A stretch of DNA of 64,000 bases from CAG-882 sp050874385 (GTDB lineage Bacteria; Bacillota; Clostridia; Lachnospirales; Lachnospiraceae). The notes below the pieces were generated by a model, which worked only from the letters and a program-made list of their open reading frames with translations, searched no databases and was not told where the DNA came from. A program made the translations under genes and the position numbers. The DNA lies in contig JBNMKO010000006.1 in the NCBI GenBank assembly GCA_050874385.1, positions 12,213 to 76,212 of the forward strand, in the 5' to 3' direction. Each line of letters starts with the position of its first letter. The first letter of the stretch is position 1. Positions 1 to 6,570 of the stretch are shown one piece after another.

Positions 1-1
1 G

Positions 2-424
2 GGCGACTTGACGGAGGAGGCTTTTGAGCGCTATAAGTCGGCAATCAAGAGTGAGGTTCGCCAGAAGCGAGCTAAACATGCCGTATATGAGAACCAGAGA
101 ACAATCAAGGCTGTAAAAGCATTAAAGGACGGAGATATCGAGGAGTTCGGCAGACTTATGGTGGCTTCCGACACATCTCTCAGGGAGGACTATGAGGTTA
201 CAGGCAAGGAGCTTGACACTCTCGTGGCAGCGGCACTCAAGCAGCCTGGCGTTATCGGTTCCCGTATGACAGGAGCAGGCTTTGGCGGCTGTACTGTCAG
301 CATTGTAAAGACCGACGCTATCGACAACTTTATCGAGAAGGTCGGCAAGGAGTACAAGGATACCATCGGATATGCGGCAGATTTCTATGTTGCCGATATC
401 GGCGGCGGCCCGGTTGTGCTTTAA
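2..424 (+). CDS. galK: galactokinase, C-terminal part (5' end outside window)
   Basis: This is the last ~140 residues of a GHMP-family sugar kinase. Galactokinase phosphorylates galactose to galactose-1-phosphate in the cytoplasm, the first step of the Leloir pathway. The frame is open from base 2, so the gene is cut by the window edge. The glycine-rich GHMP motif GSRMTGAGFGGCTVS is visible about 50 residues before the end, followed by the usual small beta strand and the C-terminal GGGPVVL. A galactose-1-phosphate uridylyltransferase lies 1.3 kb downstream on the same strand, which supports galactokinase over other GHMP kinases. The N-terminal substrate-binding motif cannot be seen. Confidence 0.9.
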   Translation, partial: GDLTEEAFERYKSAIKSEVRQKRAKHAVYENQRTIKAVKALKDGDIEEFGRLMVASDTSLREDYEVTGKELDTLVAAALKQPGVIGSRMTGAGFGGCTVSIVKTDAIDNFIEKVGKEYKDTIGYAADFYVADIGGGPVVL

Positions 425-612
425 TAAGATATAGAAGGTTTTGTGACAATTCAAAACCACATTTTCAAAAGAAATTTTCATAAATATATTTGTTTTGACA
501 GCGAAGCGGATTGCGAATATCCGCTTGACAATCTATACATAGTTTTTGTACTGCTTTTTGTGGTTGAGCTGTCAGATATAGAGATTAAAGTATATTATAT
601 TGTGTGTGTTAA

Positions 613-638
613 GGGCTGTCCTGCCCGACAGTTTTTTA
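613..638 (+). terminator. intrinsic terminator after galK
   Basis: A GC-rich stem CTGTC / GACAG (616-620 and 627-631) with loop CTGCCC is followed by six T. It ends about 30 bases before the glycosyltransferase start, so it probably separates galK transcription from that gene. Confidence 0.6.
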
Positions 639-665
639 AATACATGATATGGAATGGAGTTAATT

Positions 666-1580
666 GTGAGTGATTTTGTGATGAAGACAGCGATTGCCTT
701 CTTTGTGTATAACAGACTTGATACGACACAGGTTGTATTTGAGCGCATAAGACAGATTAAACCGCCGAGATTGTATCTTATCTGCGATGCGGCAAGACCG
801 GCAAAAGAGGGGGATGCCGAGAAGGTGGCGGCTGTCAGGGAGTTTCTTGACACGCATGTGGACTGGGACTGTGAGGTTCACAAGAATTATGCTGAGAAAA
901 ATATGGGCTGCAAGATGCGTGTGTCATCGGGTATAAGCTGGGTATTTGAGCACGAGGAGGAGGCAATCATCATCGAGGATGATGTGCTTTTAGATGTCTC
1001 ATTTTTCAGATTTTGTCAGGAGATGCTTGAGCATTACAGAAACGACCCTAAGGTAATGATGGTCGGAGCTCACAAGAAGCTTGAGAATTATAAGACACCT
1101 CACGATTATCTTTTTACCGCAGATAATTACATCTGGGGCTGGGGCACATGGAGAAGTACATGGGAGAAGTACGATGTGACTTTGAAGAACTGGCCAAAAC
1201 GCAAGGCTGAGGGGCTTATGCACAAGGTGTTCATGGATGCGAAGGCGGACTATGTGGAGAAGGAGCTTGACTTAATCTATGAGGGCAAGCTTGACACATG
1301 GGATTACCAGCTTATGCTCTGTCTTGCGGAGAACGATGGTCTGTGCGTTGTCCCTAATGTGAACCTTATCAACAATATCGGCATGAACCGCGAGGATGCC
1401 ACCCACACGAAGGGACCGGGAGAGGAGATGCACGCGGGAGCTTACCAGTTCCCGATTAAGTTCAGGGATAAGGTGGAGCGCGATATCGACTATGACATTG
1501 CGGTGCAGAAGGACATATATTACCCAAGCTTTGCAAAGAAGGTTGTGAGGAAGATTAAGAGGACTTTGGGGAAGGCGTAG
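666..1580 (+). CDS. glycosyltransferase, GT-A fold (GT2-like)
   Basis: A soluble protein of about 304 residues with a nucleotide-sugar transferase fold. Its N-terminus has a strand followed by FVYNR, and an acidic DxD-like metal site appears as IIIEDDVLLD near residue 105. The middle holds the aromatic patch NYIWGWGTWRSTW typical of GT2-like enzymes that modify surface polysaccharide. I placed the start at GTG 666 because GGAG lies six bases upstream; an upstream ATG at 654 has no ribosome site and a downstream ATG at 681 is also possible. It lies between galK and galT, so UDP-galactose or UDP-glucose is a plausible donor, but neither donor nor acceptor can be read from the sequence. Confidence 0.75.
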   Translation: MSDFVMKTAIAFFVYNRLDTTQVVFERIRQIKPPRLYLICDAARPAKEGDAEKVAAVREFLDTHVDWDCEVHKNYAEKNMGCKMRVSSGISWVFEHEEEAIIIEDDVLLDVSFFRFCQEMLEHYRNDPKVMMVGAHKKLENYKTPHDYLFTADNYIWGWGTWRSTWEKYDVTLKNWPKRKAEGLMHKVFMDAKADYVEKELDLIYEGKLDTWDYQLMLCLAENDGLCVVPNVNLINNIGMNREDATHTKGPGEEMHAGAYQFPIKFRDKVERDIDYDIAVQKDIYYPSFAKKVVRKIKRTLGKA

Positions 1581-1742
1581 GTTATGCGGAATTATTGCAC
1601 AACTGTTCAATGTAAAATTAAAGAGGTTTTTGTCACAGCAATTCCTTTATGAAATTACATGTTATAATATTTGAAATTGTGTAAATTTGGTAATTTTAGT
1701 TTTACAGTTAATTAAGTAGAATAGTAGGCGTGGAGGTATGCT

Positions 1743-3233
1743 ATGGTATACGAGGCTATAAAGAAGTTAGTTACTTATGGATTGGAGACGGGCTTGATTT
1801 CAGAGGAGGAGAAGATTTATTCCACCAATCTGATACTTGATGTGTTAAAGCTCGATGACTATGAGGAGCCACAGGAGAATTATGAGGGGGTTGAGCTTCA
1901 GGGCGTTTTGAAGGAGATTCTTGACTATGCTGTCGAGAAAGGTCTTATTGAGGACAGCGTTGTGTACAGGGATTTGTTTGACACAAGGCTTATGAACTGC
2001 CTTATGCCAAGACCTTCACAGGTTATAAAGGAATTTAAGGAGAAGTATTCAGTCTCGCCAAAGGAGGCTACAGATTATTATTATAAACTTAGTCAGGACT
2101 CGGACTACATAAGAAGATACCGTGTGTGCAAGGACATGAAGTGGGTGACTAAGACGGAGTACGGCGATATTGACATCACAATCAATCTGTCAAAGCCGGA
2201 AAAAGACCCTAAGGCAATCGCAGCGGCGAAGCTTGCCAAACAGAGCGGTTATCCTAAGTGTCAGCTCTGCCGTGAAAATGAGGGCTACGCAGGGCGCACC
2301 AATCACCCGGCGAGGGAGAACCACAGAATTATCCCTATTACGATAAACGGCGGACAGTGGGGCTTCCAGTACTCACCTTATGTATATTACAACGAGCACT
2401 GCATAGTTTTCAACGGACAGCACATTCCGATGAAGGTCGAGAGAGCGACGTTTGTGAAGCTGTTCGATTTTATAAAGCTGTTCCCTCACTATTTTATCGG
2501 CTCTAACGCTGACCTTCCTATTGTAGGAGGTTCAATTCTTTCACATGACCATTTCCAGGGCGGAAACTATGAGTTTGCCATGGCGAAGGCACCTGTTGAG
2601 AGAGAGTTCACGGTAAAGGGTTATGAGGATGTGAAGGCAGGCATTGTAAAGTGGCCTCTGTCGGTAATACGTCTCAGCTGTGTGGATGAGAAGAGGATTA
2701 TCGACCTCGCAGACCATATTTTAAAGGCATGGAGGGGTTACACCGACGAAGCTGCGTACGTTTTTGCCGAGACGGACGGTGAGCCGCACAACACAATCAC
2801 TCCTATAGCGAGAAAGCGCGGCGATATGTACGAGCTTGACCTTGCCCTCAGAAACAACATAACGACACCTGAGTGTCCGCTCGGTCTTTATCATCCTCAC
2901 AATGAGCTCCACCACATCAAGAAGGAGAACATTGGACTTATCGAGGTTATGGGACTGGCAGTTCTCCCTTCAAGACTCAAGGAGGAGATGGAAATTCTGT
3001 CCGATTACATCGTAAACGGCAAGGATATCCGCTCCAACGAGAAGATAGAGAAGCATGCTGACTGGGTTGACGCGTTCAGACCTAAGTATCCTGAAATCAA
3101 TGCTGAGAATGTGGACGGTATTATCAAGGAGGAGATAGGTCTTGTGTTCGAGAAGGTTCTCGAGGACGCGGGCGTATTTAAGAGAGATGCAGACGGACAG
3201 GCGGCGTTTGACAGGTTTACAAGTACACTGTAA
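1743..3233 (+). CDS. galT: UDP-glucose--hexose-1-phosphate uridylyltransferase (Firmicutes class)
   Basis: A 496-residue protein matching the second, Firmicutes-type GalT family, which is longer than the ~350-residue E. coli type. It swaps UMP between UDP-glucose and galactose-1-phosphate in the Leloir pathway. Visible marks are the CxxC-containing stretch CQLCRENEGYAGRTNHPAR, and SHDHFQGGNYEF, which carries the histidine region expected to form the uridylylated intermediate. A second histidine cluster, YHPHNELHHIKKENIGLIEV, lies near the C-terminus. GGAGG lies a few bases before ATG 1743. It belongs with galK upstream although the glycosyltransferase separates them. Confidence 0.93.
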   Translation: MVYEAIKKLVTYGLETGLISEEEKIYSTNLILDVLKLDDYEEPQENYEGVELQGVLKEILDYAVEKGLIEDSVVYRDLFDTRLMNCLMPRPSQVIKEFKEKYSVSPKEATDYYYKLSQDSDYIRRYRVCKDMKWVTKTEYGDIDITINLSKPEKDPKAIAAAKLAKQSGYPKCQLCRENEGYAGRTNHPARENHRIIPITINGGQWGFQYSPYVYYNEHCIVFNGQHIPMKVERATFVKLFDFIKLFPHYFIGSNADLPIVGGSILSHDHFQGGNYEFAMAKAPVEREFTVKGYEDVKAGIVKWPLSVIRLSCVDEKRIIDLADHILKAWRGYTDEAAYVFAETDGEPHNTITPIARKRGDMYELDLALRNNITTPECPLGLYHPHNELHHIKKENIGLIEVMGLAVLPSRLKEEMEILSDYIVNGKDIRSNEKIEKHADWVDAFRPKYPEINAENVDGIIKEEIGLVFEKVLEDAGVFKRDADGQAAFDRFTSTL

Positions 3234-3238
3234 ATGAG

Positions 3239-3272
3239 CGACCATTAGGGACGGTTTTCGATGGTTCTTTTT
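3239..3272 (+). terminator. intrinsic terminator after galT
   Basis: An inverted repeat GACCAT...ATGGTT starts a few bases after the galT stop and is followed by CTTTTTGG. It would end the galactose transcript before the transporter gene. Confidence 0.55.
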
Positions 3273-3332
3273 GGCTGAAAAGGCTTCTAACTTTTTACTC
3301 TGGCATCATATAATTTAGAAATGAGGATTATT

Positions 3333-4304
3333 ATGGCAGATTTTATTTTTAGTCTCAATGCGACGTTGCCTATATTTCTCATTATGGTTCTTGGCTGGTT
3401 TCTCATGAAAATCGGTCTGTTTAACAAGGAATTTAATAAGGTTGCGGACAAATATGTCTTTAAGGTGGCGCTTCCGGTGCTGCTGTTTAGGGATATCGCA
3501 ACCGCAGACATAAGGTCAGATTTCAATCTGACCTTTGTTTTGTTCTGTATGATAACGACGACCATAATGTTTCTTGCGATATGGGGACTTAGCTATATTT
3601 TTATAAAGGATAAAACGCAGGTCGGAGCGTTCACGCAGGCGAGCGCGAGAGGAAGTGCGGCGGTGCTGGGTATTGCTTTTATAAACAATATATACGGCAA
3701 TTCAGGCATGGCTCCGCTTATGATTGTGTCGGCTGTGCCGCTATACAATATTTTGTCGGTTGTTATATTGACGTTCTCGGCAGATATGGGAAAGAATGGA
3801 AATGTTTCCAAAGTGCCGACAAGCAAAACCTCCAACATCAAAAAAGCCTGCATCAACGTGGTTAAAAACCCGATTATAATAGGAATATTCCTAGGACTTC
3901 CGTTTTCAATATTCGGAATAAATATTCCCGCAATACCGTTAAAGGCGGTGACGAGCATTGCACAGACGGCGACACCTATCGCGCTGCTTGTTGTCGGAGC
4001 AGGCTTTGAGGGGGCGAAGGCGATTAAGAAGATTAGGATGACATCAATCGCCACCTTTATAAAGCTTGTGCTTTTGCCGCTTATCTTTTTCCCGTTTGCG
4101 ATAGCGTTTGGCTTCCGCGGCAGTGAGCTGGTCGCAATCCTTATAATGCTCGGCTCACCTACAACAGTCACATGCTACATAATGGCGAAAAATATGGGGA
4201 ATGATGAGGTGTTGAGCTCAAGTATAGTGGTTATGGCGACGCTTTTGTCGTCTGTTACACTGACCGGATGGATATTTGTGCTCAAGGTGATGAGGCTTAT
4301 CTGA
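3333..4304 (+). CDS. AEC-family (auxin efflux carrier type) permease
   Basis: An integral membrane protein of about 323 residues made almost entirely of hydrophobic segments, in the inverted-repeat layout of the bile/arsenite/auxin transporter group. The N-terminal helix NATLPIFLIMVLGWFLMK and the C-terminal stretch ILIMLGSPTTVTCYIMAKNMG are typical of bacterial AEC carriers, some of which move malate or other organic acids. The substrate is unknown. I placed the start at ATG 3333, preceded by GAGG; an in-frame ATG at 3321 lacks a ribosome site. It appears to be a single-gene unit and is the last intact host gene before the prophage. Confidence 0.85.
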   Translation: MADFIFSLNATLPIFLIMVLGWFLMKIGLFNKEFNKVADKYVFKVALPVLLFRDIATADIRSDFNLTFVLFCMITTTIMFLAIWGLSYIFIKDKTQVGAFTQASARGSAAVLGIAFINNIYGNSGMAPLMIVSAVPLYNILSVVILTFSADMGKNGNVSKVPTSKTSNIKKACINVVKNPIIIGIFLGLPFSIFGINIPAIPLKAVTSIAQTATPIALLVVGAGFEGAKAIKKIRMTSIATFIKLVLLPLIFFPFAIAFGFRGSELVAILIMLGSPTTVTCYIMAKNMGNDEVLSSSIVVMATLLSSVTLTGWIFVLKVMRLI

Positions 4305-4399
4305 TGGCTGTGTGGTTGAGTTGCAGACAACTACTGCGTTATTGAATTTATGTGTGCTCATGTTATGATTTAGTAAAAATAAATCATCAGGAGGGCGCT

Positions 4400-4406
4400 A
4401 TGCTAT
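4400..4406 (+). pseudogene. 5' fragment of the host XRE/TPR regulator interrupted by the prophage
   Basis: A strong ribosome site AGGAGGG (4389-4395) is followed by ATG CTA T, where the host frame is cut by the prophage at base 4407. Joining ATGCTAT to the sequence after the right-hand GCTAT (from 40035) gives an uninterrupted frame MLYLAENLKKYRILKNL that continues to 40660. This fragment is therefore the first two codons plus one base of that gene. Confidence 0.88.
4402..4406 (+). repeat. 5-bp target-site duplication, left copy (GCTAT)
   Basis: GCTAT directly precedes the left prophage end TGTGAG and recurs directly after the right end at 40030-40034. A 5-bp duplication is what Mu-type transposases make. 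Confidence 0.88.
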
Positions 4407-4456
4407 TGTGAGTTTCCGTATAAATCAAGGGTAATGCCAACTTCTGAACCCTTAAA

Positions 4457-4514
4457 AAGCCTTAAAGCCCCTTACATGGCGAGAAATCCCATGAAATGGG
4501 GCTTTTTTAGGCTT
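4457..4514 (+). terminator. large nested hairpin at the left prophage end
   Basis: Nested arms AAGCCT/AGGCTT (4457-4462, 4509-4514), AAAGCCCC/GGGGCTTT (4464-4471, 4498-4505) and CATGG/CCATG (4475-4479, 4489-4493) form one long hairpin, with T-runs on both sides. It would stop host transcription from entering the prophage, or could form a cruciform near the transposase sites. Confidence 0.6.
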
Positions 4515-4793
4515 AAAAGCAAGGAAATGCCCTTATAAATACATGAGTAGAGTGAATGCCAACCTGAAAAAGGAAATGCGATTTGAAAGGGGGAAAATAG
4601 AGGCACCGGAATGCCCGGAAAGTGTAGGTTTTAAAACCGTTTAAAAACCTTTTAAAGAAAACTATAAAAGTGCTTTAAAGTGTTTATTTTGTGGGATTTT
4701 TGACCTTTCAAACAGTTTTAAAAGGTATTTTCAAAAGGCGTTTATAAAAGCAAATTTTAAAGTGCATTGAATGCCAACCATAATGCCAACCAA

Positions 4794-4845
4794 AAAAAGA
4801 GCAGAATCAGAAGCGTGGCAGAACGTCTGAAACTGCTCTTTTTCT
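4794..4845 (-). terminator. terminator of the repressor transcript
   Basis: AAAAGAGCAG and CTGCTCTTTT (about 4795-4804 and 4833-4842) form a hairpin 90 bases downstream of the minus-strand repressor gene. On the minus strand it is followed by a run of seven T. Confidence 0.7.
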
Positions 4846-4934
4846 TATGCCTTAAAACATAGTGGTAAATGTAAATAAAATATATCACGTAAAAAAAGAA
4901 CGGTCAATATATATTATATTCCCGTTCCTTTTAA

Positions 4935-5285
4935 TTAAATGACGCTTTTTGAGGATGACGCATTTACCGTTTTTTCAATCCGATCTAATTCTTCATAAAT
5001 AATGGTGTGAACACGATGCTGCCCTCTTCGATCCAGTTTTTCGTATGTGTCAACAAGCTCTTGCTGATCAGCGGATAAATTACAAACAGAACCAAATAGC
5101 AAATAGTCAGATGATATTGCGAATATTTCGCACATCTTTGAAAGCTGTTCTAATGTAGGATTTGATTTTCGATTTTTCCAGTCTGTTAAAGGACTCTTTT
5201 TTAATCCGAGTAATTCTCCGAGTTGCTTTCCTGTGATGCCCATACGCTCTGTTTCTTCTAAGATTCTCTCATATAAACCGGTCAT
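4935..5285 (-). CDS. prophage repressor, XRE/CI-like
   Basis: A 116-residue DNA-binding protein with an N-terminal helix-turn-helix: GITGKQLGELLGLKKSPLTDW followed by NPTLEQLSKMCEIF. The short C-terminal part is helical and could dimerise. I placed the start at ATG 5285, which has AGGAGG five bases upstream; frame-open codons further upstream have no ribosome site. It is divergent from the early genes, and two palindromic operator candidates lie in the divergent interval. By position it is the lysogeny repressor, equivalent to Mu c. It should bind the operators and block the strong rightward promoter at 5329-5357. Confidence 0.85.
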   Translation of the reverse strand: MTGLYERILEETERMGITGKQLGELLGLKKSPLTDWKNRKSNPTLEQLSKMCEIFAISSDYLLFGSVCNLSADQQELVDTYEKLDRRGQHRVHTIIYEELDRIEKTVNASSSKSVI

Positions 5286-5303
5286 AATAACCTCCTCGAA
5301 AAT

Positions 5304-5322
5304 AATGCGTAATATTCGCAAA
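5304..5322 (+). promoter_or_regulatory. operator candidate O2 (TGCG...CGCA)
   Basis: The 19-bp site AATGCGTAATATTCGCAAA matches 14 of 19 bases of the perfect palindrome at 5334-5352. It lies just upstream of the repressor ribosome site, so it could mediate autoregulation. Confidence 0.6.
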
Positions 5323-5328
5323 ACTATA

Positions 5329-5357
5329 TTGACAATGCGAAAATTTCGCATTATAAT
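5329..5357 (+). promoter_or_regulatory. early lytic promoter with embedded operator O1
   Basis: A perfect consensus promoter points right: TTGACA at 5329-5334, a 17-bp spacer, and TATAAT at 5352-5357. The spacer is filled by a perfect palindrome, AATGCGAAA-A-TTTCGCATT (5334-5352), so a bound repressor would block RNA polymerase directly. It drives the early genes from 5477 onward. Confidence 0.82.
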
Positions 5358-5476
5358 CAAAATGTACCAATAATACAAAATGAATTATAACACGGATTTT
5401 GATAACTGAATAGGTTATTTTGTAACACTGGTACAGAAAAATATAACGAATAACGCTAAAGGAGGGCGAGTGGAAG

Positions 5477-5707
5477 TTGAAAAATAACAAAGTAAGGAAT
5501 CTCGCTGAATTCAGACGGTGGGTAAAGATACGGTTGGTGGAGAAAGAGATCTCCCAGAACGAACTGGCAAGGCAGATGGGCATACCACACGCAAGAATTA
5601 GCGAAGCAACACATGGAAAGCAGTCCGGTAACAAATATATCGTTCCTATTATTGAGAAGCTGGACGGAGATTTGAACGATTTTAAAGAGTTTTTAAAAGC
5701 CATTTAA
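5477..5707 (+). CDS. Ner/Cro-like small DNA-binding protein
   Basis: A 76-residue protein with a helix-turn-helix (KEISQNELARQMGIPHARISEATHG). It is the first gene after the early promoter, as Ner is in Mu, where Ner turns down early and repressor transcription. The start is TTG 5477, with AGGAGGG ten bases upstream; no ATG or GTG in frame fits better. The following gene starts 10 bases after its stop, so the two are probably co-transcribed. The Ner role is inferred from position and size. Confidence 0.72.
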   Translation: MKNNKVRNLAEFRRWVKIRLVEKEISQNELARQMGIPHARISEATHGKQSGNKYIVPIIEKLDGDLNDFKEFLKAI

Positions 5708-5717
5708 GGAGGAGCGT

Positions 5718-6173
5718 ATGAAACTGAATAAAGAGAAATTTTTGAAGGCTGAGTTTGGTTCCGAGTTGGAGTGTACGATTACCGCATGGGATCAGGCACT
5801 GGAGAAAAACAGAAGAACCGGAGAGGACAAGGAGATCCTGAAGACACTGGCATGGTGTCAGGCACAGTGGGAAGTGTACCGGATGGCAATCAAGCACTTT
5901 TACGGAGTGGAATACCACTTTACCAGAACGGATGAGTATTACGGTTTGTGTACCGAGGATGAAAGTGATTGGCTGATGAAGGTTGACCGGGAGCCACCAA
6001 AGTTACTTCAATACCATAATTATGCAGAAGATATAAAAGAAGCAATGAGACGGACAAGAGAAATGCAGCGAATTGCCAGAGAGTATAAATCAAACATCCC
6101 AGACCAATCTGAAACAGATGTTATGGGATTGGTTCTGGGACGAGCAGCGGAACTTGGAAAAGTTACTATTTAA
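5718..6173 (+). CDS. early protein with a MuA-like C-terminal tail
   Basis: A 151-residue protein with AGGAGCG before ATG 5718. Residues 1-95 match no family I recognise. The last ~50 residues resemble the C-terminus of the transposase encoded at 6571-8523: EDIKEAMRRTREMQRIAREY here against EDVKAAMAKTRRLERIAKEY there, followed in both by an acidic linker and a helix with LVL and A. In Mu the transposase C-terminal domain contacts MuB, so this protein might bind the MuB-like ATPase or modulate the transposase. That role is inference; the similarity is read directly from the sequence. Its end overlaps the convergent gene at 6166 by eight bases. Confidence 0.7.
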   Translation: MKLNKEKFLKAEFGSELECTITAWDQALEKNRRTGEDKEILKTLAWCQAQWEVYRMAIKHFYGVEYHFTRTDEYYGLCTEDESDWLMKVDREPPKLLQYHNYAEDIKEAMRRTREMQRIAREYKSNIPDQSETDVMGLVLGRAAELGKVTI

Positions 6174-6438
6174 GCAAATGCCTAAAATCTTCCAAGTTGG
6201 AAATGTCAATTCCTTTTTCTTTTAGGATGATACATAAAAACTTGTGGTAATTCTGCAAAGTGCAATCCATAAAAATTGACATCAGTTGGGCAGCGTGACC
6301 AAAAGAAATGCTTTCTGTAAATGCCTCCGGATTGTTCTGAATTTCATCAATGAGAGCAGTATTATTCGAGTCGGCAAACTGTGAACGTGCTTCACTCATT
6401 GATGCAGCAATCAGAGAGGTAAAAATAGAATCGGTCAT
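6166..6438 (-). CDS. hypothetical small protein, antisense to the early operon
   Basis: A 90-residue, largely helical acidic protein that I do not recognise. The start at 6438 is supported by AGGAGGT eight bases upstream on the minus strand. It is the only minus-strand gene between the early genes and the transposase, with its 3' end overlapping the gene at 5718 by eight bases. A minus-strand gene here would be transcribed against the early operon, so it may be a lysogenic gene (superinfection or stability function) rather than a replication gene. The good ribosome site is the main support for its reality. Confidence 0.6.
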   Translation of the reverse strand: MTDSIFTSLIAASMSEARSQFADSNNTALIDEIQNNPEAFTESISFGHAAQLMSIFMDCTLQNYHKFLCIILKEKGIDISNLEDFRHLLK

Positions 6439-6500
6439 GGTAAACACCTCCTTTCTACGGAGAGTATACCAAAGAAATCACAAAACGAACAGTCGAAACG

Positions 6501-6540
6501 GAGCACCGGCTCCGTCATGCAGGGACAGCCTCCTGCATCT
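6501..6540 (+). other. two tandem hairpins in the transposase leader
   Basis: CGGAGC/GCTCCG with a 4-base loop (6501-6516) is followed by ATGCAGG/CCTGCAT (6519-6525, 6534-6540). They end 30 bases before the transposase start and are not followed by a T-run. They may affect translation or stability of the transposase mRNA. Confidence 0.4.
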
Positions 6541-6570
6541 GATGATGACAGGCTATAAGGTGGTGATGAG

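Larger units (their letters stand above)
4407..4934 (+). other. left prophage end: transposase-site region without genes
   Basis: This stretch has no credible gene. It holds four copies of AATGCCAAC (4433, 4555, 4770, 4782) and many TTTTAAA-type palindromes, plus a large nested hairpin and the terminator of the repressor transcript. In Mu the left end carries several transposase-binding sites spread over ~180 bp, and the repeated 9-mers are candidates here. A copy of the end motif TTTCCGTATAAATCA (4413-4427) matches 12 of 15 bases of the opposite strand of the right end (39986-40000). Confidence 0.55.

Noticed and set aside
122..481. Long minus-strand frames opposite galK, galT and tail genes
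   Set aside because: They have no ribosome sites, no family features and lie opposite well-supported genes.
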